Below are positions 17,060 through 25,508 of a stretch of DNA of 64,000 nucleotides, one piece after another. This DNA comes from Cellulosimicrobium cellulans (GTDB taxonomy: Bacteria > Actinomycetota > Actinomycetes > Actinomycetales > Cellulomonadaceae). The number at the start of each line of letters is the position of its first letter. Position 1 is the first letter of the stretch. Under the pieces are notes generated by a model. The model saw only the letters and a list, made by a program, of their open reading frames with translations, had not been told where the DNA came from and did not search any database. The stretch covers positions 310,001 through 374,000 of the forward strand of contig NZ_JAMXST010000004.1 of assembly GCF_024124905.1 (NCBI RefSeq), read 5' to 3'. The position numbers were made by a program, and so were the translations under genes.

Positions 17060-17440
17060 TCAGCCCTTCTTGGCGCGGGCGGCGGCGAGCCGCTCCTCCT
17101 CGGCGCGGACCTTCTTCTGCACCTCGCGCTCGGTCGCGAGCCACGCCGGCGGGTCTTGGCGCAGGGCGTCGATCTCCTCCGTCGTCAGCGGCTCCGTGAG
17201 GCCGCCGCGCGTGAGGCCGGAGATGGAGACGCCCAGGCGACCCGCGACGACGGGGCGAGGGTGGGGGCCGTTGCGGCGCAGGTCGGCGAGCCACTCCGGC
17301 GGGTTCTTCTCGAGCTCCTCGAGCTGGGCCCGCGTGATCGTGCCCTCCTGGAACTCCGGCGGCGTGGCGGGCAGGTACACCCCGAGCTTCTTCGCCGCGG
17401 TGGCGGGCTTCATGGTCTGCGCGGACTGCTTGGGGGTCAT
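17060..17440 (-). CDS. DUF5997 family protein
   Basis: Protein of 126 residues and unknown function, widespread in actinobacteria. It consists of two similar helical segments: PPEFQEGTITRAQLEELEKN with PPEWLADLRRNGPHPRPVVA, then LTTEEIDALRQDPPAWLATE. The tail is lysine-rich. I use the ATG at 17440, 7 bases after the -10 box TACCCT (17453-17448). A start further upstream would lie in the promoter itself. It is divergent from the LysR-ligand-domain gene, with the two -10 boxes only about 30 bp apart. Confidence 0.75.
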   Translation of the reverse strand: MTPKQSAQTMKPATAAKKLGVYLPATPPEFQEGTITRAQLEELEKNPPEWLADLRRNGPHPRPVVAGRLGVSISGLTRGGLTEPLTTEEIDALRQDPPAWLATEREVQKKVRAEEERLAAARAKKG

Positions 17441-17447
17441 GGGCTCC

Positions 17448-17488
17448 AGGGTAGTCGGCCGGTCGGGCATCGGCGGCGCGCCTAGGCT
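17448..17488. promoter_or_regulatory. Closely spaced divergent leaderless promoters
   Basis: The minus-strand -10 TACCCT (17453-17448) ends 7 bases before the DUF5997 ATG. The plus-strand -10 TAGGCT (17483-17488) ends 6 bases before the GTG at 17495. The -35 regions must overlap, so the two genes probably compete or are controlled together. Confidence 0.55.
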
Positions 17489-17494
17489 GGTCGG

Positions 17495-18379
17495 GTGGAC
17501 GACGACGCGGGCACGGCCCCCGAGGTGACGAACGGCGCGACCCCCGGCGACGGCGGTGCGGTGCGGCGGTTCCGCCTCGCGTACGTGCCGGGCGCGACGC
17601 CGGCGAAGTGGGTGCGCACGTGGCGCGAGCGCCTCGCCGACGTGCCGCTCGACCTCGTCGCCGTCGAGGCGCGCGATGCCGAGCGCGCGCTGCGCGACGA
17701 CGAGGCGGACGCCGCGATCCTCCGTCTGCCGGTCGACCGCGACGTCCTCAGCGCGATCCGGCTCTACGACGAGGCGCCGGTCGTGCTCGTCTCGCGCGAC
17801 CACCTGCTCGCCGCGCTCGAGCCCGACGAGCCCGTCGCCCTCGCCGACCTCGCCGACGACGTGCTGCTGCGACCGCTCGACGACGTCGTGCCGTGGGCGG
17901 GCCAGCCCGGCGCCGCGGACGACGCCCCGGAGCCCCCGGGCACGCCGGCCGTCGAGCGTCCGGCGACGACGGGCGACGCCGTCGTGCTCGTCGCGGCGAA
18001 CGTGGGGGTGGCGGTCGTGCCGCAGTCGCTCGCGCGCCTGCACCACCGCAAGGACGTGACGTACCGGCGCCTCGACGACGCGCCGACCGCCCCGGTCGCG
18101 CTCGCGTGGGTCGCGGACCGGGACGACGAGCTGGTCGAGGAGATGGTCGGCATCGTGCGAGGCCGCACGGTCAACAGCTCGCGCGGCCGTCGTGCCGAGG
18201 CGGCCGCCGCGGAGCCGGAGGCTCCCCGTGGCGCGGGCCGCGGTGGAACCCGTGGACAGGTCGGTCGCGGGGGAGGGCGCGGAGCGTCGGCGCGCGGGCG
18301 TTCCGGCGGGGGGAAGCCGGGTCGCGGCGGCGGCCAGAAGGGGCGCGACGCCCGGGGGCGCGGCGGAAAGCGCCGGTGA
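17495..18379 (+). CDS. LysR-type ligand-binding domain protein without HTH, RG-rich tail
   Basis: Protein of 294 residues that aligns with the effector domain of LysR regulators (about 25-225: FRLAYVPGATPAKWVRTWRE through NVGVAVVPQSLARLHHRKDV) but has no helix-turn-helix in front. The last 65 residues are almost entirely Arg, Gly and Ala with repeated RGG/GRG triplets (GRGGTRGQVGRGGGRGASAR), a composition known for nucleic-acid binding. Ligand sensing plus non-specific RNA or DNA binding is possible but is inference. The GTG at 17495 appears leaderless. Pairing with DUF5997 recurs in actinobacteria, so the two probably share a role. Confidence 0.78.
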   Translation: MDDDAGTAPEVTNGATPGDGGAVRRFRLAYVPGATPAKWVRTWRERLADVPLDLVAVEARDAERALRDDEADAAILRLPVDRDVLSAIRLYDEAPVVLVSRDHLLAALEPDEPVALADLADDVLLRPLDDVVPWAGQPGAADDAPEPPGTPAVERPATTGDAVVLVAANVGVAVVPQSLARLHHRKDVTYRRLDDAPTAPVALAWVADRDDELVEEMVGIVRGRTVNSSRGRRAEAAAAEPEAPRGAGRGGTRGQVGRGGGRGASARGRSGGGKPGRGGGQKGRDARGRGGKRR

Positions 18380-18450
18380 GGTCCGCACCGGGCTCGCCGG
18401 CCGGGCGCCGGGAGCGCGCTGACGTTCCTGGACGCTTAGATCGGCCTTGA

Positions 18451-18460
18451 CTTATATAAG
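18451..18460. promoter_or_regulatory. ArsR-type operator overlapping the -10
   Basis: CTTATATAAG, a perfect 10-bp palindrome in an otherwise very GC-rich region, 13 bases upstream of the arsR-like ATG. TATAAG inside it can serve as the -10. A dimeric regulator bound here would shut its own promoter. Confidence 0.6.
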
Positions 18461-18473
18461 CACCAGGTGAAAC

Positions 18474-18869
18474 ATGGGTGCCATGGAAGCGTTCGACGTC
18501 CTCGGCGACCCGGTCCGGCGGCGGATCCTCGAGCACCTCGCCCGCGGCGAGCGACCGGCGGGGGAGCTCGCCGCGCTCGTGGGCGAGGAGTTCGGGATCA
18601 GCCAGCCCGCCGTGTCCCAGCACCTCAAGGTGCTGCGCACGAGCGGCTTCGCGACCGTGCGGCCCGAGGGGACCCGGCGCCTCTACGCGCTCGACCCCGC
18701 GGCGCTCGACGAGGTCGAGGACTGGGCCGCGGGCCTGCGCCGGTTCTGGGAGCAGCGGCTCGACGCGCTCGGCACCGAGCTCGCTCGCGGTGCCCGCGAG
18801 CGGCGCCGCGCCGCGGCCGCCGACGAGGACGCCGGACGCCCGACCGACACCACCAGGAGGACAGCATGA
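18474..18869 (+). CDS. ArsR/SmtB-family regulator
   Basis: Winged-helix regulator of 131 residues. The HTH is ISQPAVSQHLKVLRTSGFAT, followed by the wing GTRRLYALDP. There are no cysteine metal ligands, so this is the metal-free subclass that is usually paired with SRPBCC proteins. The ATG at 18474 or 18483 could be used; a weak AGGTGA favours 18474. The stop overlaps the ATG of the SRPBCC gene (ATGA), a tight pair. It probably represses its own operon via CTTATATAAG. Confidence 0.88.
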   Translation: MGAMEAFDVLGDPVRRRILEHLARGERPAGELAALVGEEFGISQPAVSQHLKVLRTSGFATVRPEGTRRLYALDPAALDEVEDWAAGLRRFWEQRLDALGTELARGARERRRAAAADEDAGRPTDTTRRTA

Positions 18870-19522
18870 AGGACTTCATCGCCGAGCTCGAGGCCGCGCG
18901 GCGCTCCGTCGGGACGGGGACGCTCCCTGCCGGCGAGGCCCGCGTCCTCACGATCGAGCGGACCTACCCGGCCGACGTCGAGGACGTGTGGGACGCCGTC
19001 ACCGACCCCGAGCGCATCCCGCGCTGGTTCCTGCCCGTCACGGGCGACTTCCGCGTCGGCGGCACGTACCAGGTCGAGGGCAACGCGGGCGGCGAGATCC
19101 GCGCGTGCGACGCGCCGACCCTCCTCCGGCTCACCTGGGTCATGGGCCCGCCGACGCCGGAGGACTCGTCGGTCGTCGAGCTCCGCCTCGCGCCCGCGCC
19201 CGACGGCGGCACGACCCTCACGCTCGAGCACACCGCCGTCGTGCCGCCGGAGATGTGGGACGTGTACGGGCCGGGGGCGGTCGGCGTCGGCTGGGACGGC
19301 GCGCTGCTGGGCCTGGCGCTGCACCTCGACGGCGCCGGGCCGCTCGACCCCGAGCAGGTCCTCGCGAGCCCCGAGCTGCGGGCGTTCAACGTCGCGAGCA
19401 GCGCGGCATGGGGCACGGCGCTCGCGGCCGCGGACGGGCTGGGCGCCGACGAGGTGGCGGCGCGCGTCGCCGCCACGACGGCCTTCTACGTCCCCGCCGA
19501 CGACGCCCCCGAGCCGAGCTGA
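18866..19522 (+). CDS. SRPBCC (AHSA1-like) domain protein
   Basis: Protein of 218 residues with the START/Bet v1-like hydrophobic pocket fold: VLTIERTYPADVEDVWDAVT, then RIPRWFLPVTGDFRVGGTYQ, a RLTWVMG strand and a long C-terminal helix. Members bind small hydrophobic ligands or polyketides, and several act with the cognate ArsR regulator. AGGAGGACAGC gives a strong ribosome site, and the ATG overlaps the arsR-like stop. The ligand is unknown. The C-terminal 60 residues (ELRAFNVASSAAWGTALAAA) extend beyond the core domain. Confidence 0.85.
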   Translation: MKDFIAELEAARRSVGTGTLPAGEARVLTIERTYPADVEDVWDAVTDPERIPRWFLPVTGDFRVGGTYQVEGNAGGEIRACDAPTLLRLTWVMGPPTPEDSSVVELRLAPAPDGGTTLTLEHTAVVPPEMWDVYGPGAVGVGWDGALLGLALHLDGAGPLDPEQVLASPELRAFNVASSAAWGTALAAADGLGADEVAARVAATTAFYVPADDAPEPS

Positions 19523-19651
19523 ACCGGGTCGCACGCGCGCGGGGCCGGTCGTGAGCGTGCCTCACGCGCGTGCGATCGTGTCTCGGAGTCGTCGCGCGAG
19601 TGTCCGGCCCTGGGGGGAGGGCCGACGGCGGACATCCCCCGTGGGGCGGAT

Positions 19652-19680
19652 GTTCACCTGTCGTTCACCCGGCATACCCT
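19652..19680 (+). promoter_or_regulatory. Promoter of the PAP2 phosphatase gene
   Basis: TTCACC (19652-19657), 17-bp spacer, TACCCT (19675-19680), then 6 bases to the ATG at 19687. A second TTCACC lies in the spacer. The transcript should be leaderless. Confidence 0.6.
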
Positions 19681-19686
19681 CGTGCG

Positions 19687-20538
19687 ATGACCCCGCCCGA
19701 TTCGTCCCGTACCTCGACCCTGCTCGACCGCCCCGCCGCACCCCTCGGCACCACGTCCGGCACGGTGCCGGGAACGGCGTCGCGCCCGCTGCCGGAGCCG
19801 TCCGCGGACGCGTCGAACCGGGCCGCCGGTCAGGTCCTCGTCGCGGTGTCGTGGCTGGTCGGAGCAGCGCTCGTGGTGCTGGTCGCACGGCTCCTGCGCG
19901 GGCCGAGCGAGGCGCTCTACCTCGCGATCACGGCCCGGACCGCCGATCTCCCGGGGTCCGAGCTCGTCGCGGAGGGCGGGGTCCTCGTCCTCCTCGGCCT
20001 GTGCGCGGTCGTCGCGTGGCGGTCGCGCCGTGCGGGGGCGTCCGCCGTCGGGACGACGCTCGTCGCCGGAGCGGGCGCCGTCGTCGCCTACGCCGCGAGC
20101 GAGGCCGTGAAGTCGCTCGTCCGCCAGCCGCGAGGGTGCTGGGAGCTCGTGGAGGTCGCGCACTGCCCGGCGGCGGGGGACTGGTCGTTCCCCAGCAACC
20201 ACACCGCCATCGCGTTCGCCCTCGCGACGGCGGTCGTCCTCGCGGGTGCGCCTGCCGTGCGCGTCCCGGGGGCGGTGCCCGCGCGGCACGCCTACCGGTC
20301 GCCGCTGCGCGACGTCGCGCTGTGGGTCGTGCTGCCCGTGGCGCTCGCCGTCGCCGTCGCGTCCGCGCGGGTCGCCCAGGGGGTGCACTTCCCGCACGAC
20401 GTCGTCGCGGGCGCGGCCGTCGGGGTCGCCGTCGTCGTCGCGACGGTGACGGTCCTCGCCGGCCCGGCGACGGGCGCGGTCACCGCGGCGTGCCGCGTGG
20501 ACGGGGTCCGTCGGGTCCTGCTGGCGCGACCGTCCTGA
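19687..20538 (+). CDS. PAP2-family membrane phosphatase
   Basis: Integral membrane phosphatase of 283 residues with about six helices. The catalytic motifs are KSLVRQPRG (motif 1), SFPSNHT (motif 2, His acid/base) and ARVAQGVHFPHDV (motif 3, nucleophilic His and Asp), all predicted on the outer face. The N-terminal 50 residues are cytoplasmic and Pro/Ser/Thr-rich. Family members dephosphorylate undecaprenyl pyrophosphate, phosphatidate or phosphatidylglycerol phosphate. Recycling of undecaprenyl pyrophosphate is plausible but not shown. It is monocistronic and convergent with the CPBP gene. Confidence 0.85.
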   Translation: MTPPDSSRTSTLLDRPAAPLGTTSGTVPGTASRPLPEPSADASNRAAGQVLVAVSWLVGAALVVLVARLLRGPSEALYLAITARTADLPGSELVAEGGVLVLLGLCAVVAWRSRRAGASAVGTTLVAGAGAVVAYAASEAVKSLVRQPRGCWELVEVAHCPAAGDWSFPSNHTAIAFALATAVVLAGAPAVRVPGAVPARHAYRSPLRDVALWVVLPVALAVAVASARVAQGVHFPHDVVAGAAVGVAVVVATVTVLAGPATGAVTAACRVDGVRRVLLARPS

Positions 20539-20557
20539 ACCGGCTCGGGCGGCACCG

Positions 20558-21415
20558 TCAGCGTGGCGCGGTGACGAACACGTCGAACAGCTCCGGGTGG
20601 TGGGCGTGCACGAGCACGGCGAACACCACGACGTCGAAGAGCAGGTGGACGGCCACCACGTAGGTGAGCGACTTGCTCCAGGAGAAGATCCAGCCCTGGA
20701 CCAGGGCGAACGGGACGGTGAGGAGCGGACCCCACTCGCGGTACCCGAGCTCCCACAGGAACGACACGAAGACGGCCGCCTGGAGCAGGTTCGCCGTCCA
20801 CAGGCCGAAGTGCTCGCGGTACAGCGCGAACACGACGCACACGAAGAACAGCTCGTCCCAGATCCCCACCGCGTTGACGCCGACGAACAGCCGGGCGATC
20901 TCCTGCCCGCCCGTGATCTCCGGCCAGTTGAGGTACGCGCCCGAGCCGATGAAGTAGAACGGCAGGATCAGGTACCCCGCGACGACGACCACGACGAGGT
21001 AGACGATCTGCCCCCGGGTCCAGCGCCGCCCGGTGGCGACGGGGAACCGGACGACGTCCTCGCGGAACGCGAACCGCGAGAGCGCCCACGGGACGAGCAC
21101 GGCGAGGGACAGCACGACGGCGAAGCGCACCATCCCCGCGTCCGACAGGTCGGCCTCGAGCGAGATCGTCGAGATGATCGCCATGCCGGTGCCGACCAGC
21201 GCGAGGTCGCGCCCGAGGCGGCGGTCCACGGCGAGCCCGAGCGCCACACCGAGCACGAGCGGCACGTACCCGAGCGGGCGCACGTGCACCGCGAACAGCA
21301 GCACCGCGGAGCCGGAGACCAGCACCGCGGCGAGCAGCCGCAGCGGCGAGCCGACCGCCCAGGGCGGTCGGGCGGCGTCGGGCACCGGGGCGAGGGCGGG
21401 GGACGTCACCCGCAC
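20558..21415 (-). CDS. CPBP-like intramembrane protease family protein, atypical motif
   Basis: Polytopic membrane protein of 285 residues with eight or so helices. The C-terminal half matches the CPBP/Abi fold: GIWDELFFVCVVFALYREHF, then FLWELGYREWGPLL, and HLLFDVVVF at the end. The usual motif 1 is EExxxR; here it is Trp-Asp-Glu-Leu-Phe-Phe without the Arg in the expected place, so catalysis is uncertain. Start choice is ambiguous between GTG 21415 and GTG 21409, neither with a clear ribosome site. It is convergent with the PAP2 gene and 142 bases ahead of no obvious partner on its strand. Family members act in membrane-protein processing or self-immunity. Confidence 0.7.
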   Translation of the reverse strand: MRVTSPALAPVPDAARPPWAVGSPLRLLAAVLVSGSAVLLFAVHVRPLGYVPLVLGVALGLAVDRRLGRDLALVGTGMAIISTISLEADLSDAGMVRFAVVLSLAVLVPWALSRFAFREDVVRFPVATGRRWTRGQIVYLVVVVVAGYLILPFYFIGSGAYLNWPEITGGQEIARLFVGVNAVGIWDELFFVCVVFALYREHFGLWTANLLQAAVFVSFLWELGYREWGPLLTVPFALVQGWIFSWSKSLTYVVAVHLLFDVVVFAVLVHAHHPELFDVFVTAPR

Positions 21416-21461
21416 ACGGTGCCACGACCGGCGGCGCGGGGCACGTGCCGCGCCGCGGGAG

Positions 21462-22298
21462 TCAGAGCTCCTCGTACACCGCCGGGTCCTGGTCGTTCGT
21501 GCGCCCGTCGGGCCGGGCGAGGCCCGTGAGGGCGTTCATCTCGTGGGTCGTGAGCTCGAACGAGAAGACGTCGAGGTTCTCGCGCTGGCGCTCGGGCGAC
21601 GACGCCTTGGGCAGCGGCACGACGCCGAGCTGCACGTGCCAGCGCAGGATCGCCTGGACGGGCGAGACCCCGTGCGCGGCGGCCACCGCCGTGACGACGG
21701 GGTCGCGCAGGAGGTCGTTCGCACGACCGATCGGGCTCCACGCCTCGGTGACGACCCCGCGCTCGGCGTCGGCGGCCCGCTGCGCTGCCTGCGGGAAGTA
21801 CGGGTGCAGCTCGACCTGGTTCACGAGCGGGGTCACGCCCGTCGCGGCGATCACCGCGTCGAGGTGCTCGGGCAGGAAGTTCGACACCCCCACGTGGCGG
21901 ACCAGCCCGCGCTCGCGGCACTCGACCAGCGCCTCGTACGCCTCGACGTACCTCCCCACGCGCGGGTTCGGCCAGTGGATCAGGTACAGGTCGATCCGGT
22001 CGAGGCCGGTCCGGAACAGCGACTCCTCGACGGTGCGGACGGCGTCGTCGTGGGCCTGGTGGCGGCCGGGGAGCTTGGACGTGACGAGCACGTCGTCGCG
22101 CGGGACGTCCGCGCGTCGCACCGCGGCGCCGACCGCGCCCTCGTTCTCGTAGCTGAACGCCGAGTCGATCAGCCGGTAGCCCGCGTCGATCGCGCGGGCG
22201 ATCGAGTCCGCACCCTCCTCGCCGCCCAGCCTGTAGGTGCCGAAGCCGATCGCGGGGATCGTCGTGCCGTCCGGGGCGCTGAGGGTGGGGATCGTCAT
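21462..22298 (-). CDS. Aldo/keto reductase
   Basis: NADPH-dependent oxidoreductase of 278 residues with the AKR TIM-barrel. The catalytic tetrad is visible as Asp and Tyr in RLIDSAFSYENE, Lys in TSKLPG and His in LIHWPNP. NADP-binding residues lie in the C-terminal PLPKASSPERQREN. It belongs to the prokaryotic 2,5-diketogluconate-reductase-like group, and the substrate cannot be assigned. The ATG at 22298 is 6 bases from CAGGAT (22310-22305), a possible -10, so it may be leaderless. A second AKR lies at 58223-59029. Confidence 0.9.
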   Translation of the reverse strand: MTIPTLSAPDGTTIPAIGFGTYRLGGEEGADSIARAIDAGYRLIDSAFSYENEGAVGAAVRRADVPRDDVLVTSKLPGRHQAHDDAVRTVEESLFRTGLDRIDLYLIHWPNPRVGRYVEAYEALVECRERGLVRHVGVSNFLPEHLDAVIAATGVTPLVNQVELHPYFPQAAQRAADAERGVVTEAWSPIGRANDLLRDPVVTAVAAAHGVSPVQAILRWHVQLGVVPLPKASSPERQRENLDVFSFELTTHEMNALTGLARPDGRTNDQDPAVYEEL

Positions 22299-22378
22299 GG
22301 GCCCATCCTGCGTCGGGCCGGGCGCGGCACGCACCCCGACGGGACCGGTCGCCGGGACCCTCGGGCGAGAAGCGAGAA

Positions 22379-22410
22379 GTGGCCCCGATCCACGGGGGAT
22401 CAGGGGCCAC
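22379..22410. terminator. Intergenic hairpin, family C
   Basis: Core arms 22379-22391 and 22397-22410 pair over 13 bp with one bulged A, with imperfect outer pairing reaching about 22366-22422. It lies between the msrA stop and the aldo/keto reductase start on the same strand. CGAGAAGTGGCCCC in its left side is identical to the arm of the hairpin at 28178. Confidence 0.65.
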
Positions 22411-22430
22411 GACTCACCTCTCGGCGGGCG

Positions 22431-23111
22431 CTACGCGGCGCTCGGGAACGGGACGCCCGTGGTCGCGTGGCAGCGGTAGCCGTTCGGGTTCTTGGCGGGG
22501 CTCAAGTACTGCTGGTGGTAGTCCTCGGCGTAGTAGAACGGGCCGGCCTCGGCCGCGGGGCGCATCTCGGTCGTCACCGGGTCGTAGCCCTTGGCCTCGA
22601 GCACCGCGGAGTAGCGCGCCGCGGTGTCGCGGACCGCCTGCTCCTGCTCCGGCGTGGTCCAGTACACGGCGGACCGGTACTGGGTGCCGACGTCGTTGCC
22701 CTGGCGGTAGCCCTGCGTCGGGTCGTGGCGCTCCCAGAAGATCTTGAGGAGCTCCTCCTCGGAGACCTTCGTCGGGTCGTACGCGACGAGCGCCGTCTCG
22801 GTGTGGCCCGTGCGCGCGGTGCACGCCTCCTCGTAGGTCGGGTTCGGCGTCGTGCCGCCCATGTAGCCGACGGCGGTGCTCACCACCCCCGGGACCTGCC
22901 AGAAGATCTCCTCGGCGCCCCAGAAGCAGCCCATCGCCAGGTAGAGCACGCGCGTGCCCTCCGGCCACGGGCCGGTGATCGAGGTGCCGAGCACGGTGTG
23001 GGGACGCGGTGCCTGCAACACGGGCGACTGGCGCCCGGGCAACGCGTCCTCGGGGGCGACCATCGTCGTCTTGCCGGACGAGCCGAAGATCGCGTCGAAG
23101 ATCGAGTTCAT
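22431..23111 (-). CDS. msrA: Peptide methionine-S-sulfoxide reductase A
   Basis: Repairs methionine-S-sulfoxide in oxidised proteins. It has 226 residues, with the catalytic Cys62 in [12 protein letters not shown], the substrate-binding [14 protein letters not shown], the acidic [12 protein letters not shown] and a C-terminal [12 protein letters not shown] holding a candidate resolving Cys. The 55 residues before the core are longer than in the E. coli-type minimal domain but usual for actinobacteria. The start has a textbook AGGAGGTAAGCG ribosome site. It is monocistronic between the SDR gene and the reductase. Confidence 0.95.
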   Translation of the reverse strand: MNSIFDAIFGSSGKTTMVAPEDALPGRQSPVLQAPRPHTVLGTSITGPWPEGTRVLYLAMGCFWGAEEIFWQVPGVVSTAVGYMGGTTPNPTYEEACTARTGHTETALVAYDPTKVSEEELLKIFWERHDPTQGYRQGNDVGTQYRSAVYWTTPEQEQAVRDTAARYSAVLEAKGYDPVTTEMRPAAEAGPFYYAEDYHQQYLSPAKNPNGYRCHATTGVPFPSAA

Positions 23112-23256
23112 CGCTTACCTCCTGAAGGACCCGGACGACCGGGGCGCTGGCCCACGACGCATCGTCCTGGCACGGGGTAGAACGCCGCGGGGGCGGCGGG
23201 TGTTCCGGGCCGACGCCGGCCCGTCGCGAGCCGGGCGGGCGCACCGCACGAGCCTC

Positions 23257-24051
23257 TCACGGGACGATCGAGTCGATGTAGCCGCCGTCGACGCGCACCG
23301 CCGCGCCGGTCGTCGCCGACGCCAGCGGCGACGCGAGGTAGGCGACCAGGTGCGCGATCTCCTCCGGCTCGATGAGGCGCTGGAGCAGCGACTGCGGGCG
23401 GTGCTCGCGCATGAACACGCGCTGCGCCTCGTCCCAGGGCAGGTCGTCGCCGACGAGCTCGCGCGCGAACGCCTCGACCCCGCCCGTGTGCGTGGGGCCG
23501 GCGAGCACGCTGTTCACCGTGACGCCCGTGCCGGCCGCCGCCTTGGCGAACCCGCGCGAGACGCCGAGCAGCGCCGTCTTGCTCACGCCGTAGTGGATCA
23601 TCTCGGCCGGGATCACGACCGCCGAGTCGCTGCCCACGAACTGCACGCGGCCCCACCCGTGCTCGATCATCCCGGGCAGGTAGGTGCGCGTGAGCCGCAC
23701 GCCCGCGAGGACGTTCACCTCGAAGTAGCGGCGCCACGTCGCGTCGTCGATCGCGAGCGGGTCTTCGCTCGAGAAGATCCCGAGGTTGTTCACCAGGACG
23801 TCGACGTGCGGCACGGCGTCGAGCACCGCGGCCGTGCCCTCGTCGGTCGCGAGGTCGGCCGCGACGCCGAGCACGTCCGCGCCCGGGACGTGCGCGCGCA
23901 CGTCGTCGGCCGCGCGGGACGAGGTCTCCTCCGAGCGTCCGTTGACGACGACGGCCGCCCCGCACTCCGCGAGGGCGCGCGCGATCGCGAGGCCGATGCC
24001 CTGCGCCGAGCCGGTGACGAGCGCCCTGCGCCCGCCGAGGTCGATCTCCAT
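23257..24051 (-). CDS. Short-chain dehydrogenase/reductase
   Basis: Classical SDR of 264 residues. The Rossmann motif is TGSAQGIGLAIA, the NNLGIF structural motif is present, the catalytic Ser is in FVGSDSA and the Tyr-x3-Lys pair in HYGVSKTALL. Arg38 in NGRSEETSSR after strand 2 suggests NADP preference. The C-terminal VDGGYIDSIVP is typical of 3-oxoacyl-ACP-reductase-like SDRs. The substrate is unknown. The ATG at 24051 has a GAGGGAG ribosome site. It is divergent from metB. Confidence 0.9.
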   Translation of the reverse strand: MEIDLGGRRALVTGSAQGIGLAIARALAECGAAVVVNGRSEETSSRAADDVRAHVPGADVLGVAADLATDEGTAAVLDAVPHVDVLVNNLGIFSSEDPLAIDDATWRRYFEVNVLAGVRLTRTYLPGMIEHGWGRVQFVGSDSAVVIPAEMIHYGVSKTALLGVSRGFAKAAAGTGVTVNSVLAGPTHTGGVEAFARELVGDDLPWDEAQRVFMREHRPQSLLQRLIEPEEIAHLVAYLASPLASATTGAAVRVDGGYIDSIVP

Positions 24052-24130
24052 GCGTGCTCCCTCCGCGCCCGGGCGACGCGCGCCGCCCCACCCACCGTCC
24101 CGCGCGACGACGCCGGTCGCCACCGCGGCG

Positions 24131-24174
24131 CTCCCGGCGGGCCGAGCAGGCGCTCTCGGCAGGCCGAGCAGGCG
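24131..24174. repeat. Two tandem 22-bp repeats
   Basis: Units 24131-24152 and 24153-24174 match at 20 of 22 positions (core GGCCGAGCAGGCG). They lie between the divergent SDR and metB genes, close to the metB promoter, and could be a pair of binding sites. Confidence 0.6.
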
Positions 24175-24236
24175 GTCCCGGTTCGTCCGGGCAGCGGGAC
24201 GGACCACGACCACCTGCTCGGCGCAGGGCGGCGCCG

Positions 24237-24242
24237 TAGGGT
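24237..24242 (+). promoter_or_regulatory. -10 box of metB (leaderless)
   Basis: TAGGGT with 6 bases before the GTG at 24249. Same arrangement as at 16671, 17483, 25603 and 34327. Confidence 0.5.
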
Positions 24243-24248
24243 GGGTCC

Positions 24249-25490
24249 GTGAGCACCTCGAGCGAGCACCCCGACTGGACCACCACCGGCTTCTCCACGC
24301 GGGCGATCCACGCGGGGCAGGACCCGGACGCGACCACCGGCGCCGTCGTGCCGCCGATCCACCAGGTCTCGACGTACAAGCAGGACGGCGTCGGCGGGCT
24401 GCGCGGCGGCTACGAGTACTCGCGCTCCGCGAATCCCACGCGCACCGCCCTGGAGGAGGCGCTCGCGGCCGCGGAGTCCGGCGGCCTCCGCCCGACGGCG
24501 GACGGGTCGCCCGCCGCGCGCGGGTTCGCGTTCGCGTCCGGCCTGGCCGCGGAGGACACGCTGCTGCGCGCCGTCGTGCGCCCCGGGGACCACGTGATCG
24601 TGCCCGACGACGCGTACGGCGGCACGTACCGGCTCATCGCCCGGGTGTTCGGGCCGTGGGGCGTGGAGCACACGCCCGTCGACCTCACGGACGTCGAGGC
24701 GGTCCGGGCCGCGGTGCGCCCCGAGACGCGCGTCGTGTGGGTCGAGACCCCGACGAACCCGCTGCTCGGGGTGTCCGACATCGCGGCGCTCGCGGGCGTC
24801 GCGCACGACGCCGGGGCGCTGCTCGTCGTCGACAACACCTTCGCGACCCCCTACCTGCAGCAGCCGCTCGCGCTCGGCGCGGACGTCGTCGTGCACTCGA
24901 CGACCAAGTACGTCGGGGGCCACAGCGACGTCGTCGGGGGAGCGCTCGTCGTCGCGACGGGTGCCCAGCTCCCCGGCGGGCTCGCGTCGCCCGCGGGCGG
25001 GAGCGACGTCGCCGGGGCGGTCGGCTTCCACCAGAACGCGTCCGGCGCCGTCGCCGGGCCGTTCGACGCGTGGCTCACGCTGCGCGGCCTCAAGACCCTC
25101 GCGGTGCGCATGGACCGCCACCAGGCGAACGCCGCCGCCGTCGCCGACTTCCTCGCCGCCCACCCCGCGGTCACCGAGGTGATCTACCCCGGCCTCGCGT
25201 CGCACCCCGGGCACGAGCTCGCGGCGCGCCAGATGCGCGGGTTCGGCGGCATGGTGTCGTTCCGCCTCGGCAGCGAGGCGAAGGCGCTCGACGTGTGCGC
25301 GCGGACCCAGGTCTTCACGCTCGCGGAGTCGCTGGGCGGCGTCGAGTCGCTCATCGAGCACCCGGGCCGCATGACCCACGGCTCCGTCGCCGGGACGGCG
25401 CTCGAGGTCCCGGACGACCTCGTCCGCCTCTCCGTGGGCATCGAGGACGTCGAGGACCTCGTCGCGGACCTCACCCGGGCGCTCGGGTAG
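24249..25490 (+). CDS. metB: Cystathionine gamma-synthase/lyase-type enzyme
   Basis: PLP enzyme of 413 residues in the Cys/Met metabolism family. The PLP lysine is Lys220 in VVVHSTTKYVGGHSDVVGG. The cofactor-binding Tyr/Arg appear in GYEYSRSANPTR, and the substrate-carboxylate region is in VESLIEHPGRMTH. Synthase, lyase and homoserine sulfhydrylase members are hard to separate by sequence. Synteny with greA and mca favours metB, the gene at the equivalent position in M. tuberculosis. Together with cbs at 9519 it would interconvert methionine and cysteine. The transcript is probably leaderless. Confidence 0.88.
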   Translation: MSTSSEHPDWTTTGFSTRAIHAGQDPDATTGAVVPPIHQVSTYKQDGVGGLRGGYEYSRSANPTRTALEEALAAAESGGLRPTADGSPAARGFAFASGLAAEDTLLRAVVRPGDHVIVPDDAYGGTYRLIARVFGPWGVEHTPVDLTDVEAVRAAVRPETRVVWVETPTNPLLGVSDIAALAGVAHDAGALLVVDNTFATPYLQQPLALGADVVVHSTTKYVGGHSDVVGGALVVATGAQLPGGLASPAGGSDVAGAVGFHQNASGAVAGPFDAWLTLRGLKTLAVRMDRHQANAAAVADFLAAHPAVTEVIYPGLASHPGHELAARQMRGFGGMVSFRLGSEAKALDVCARTQVFTLAESLGGVESLIEHPGRMTHGSVAGTALEVPDDLVRLSVGIEDVEDLVADLTRALG

Positions 25491-25508
25491 GCCGGGGCCG
25501 ACCCGGCC

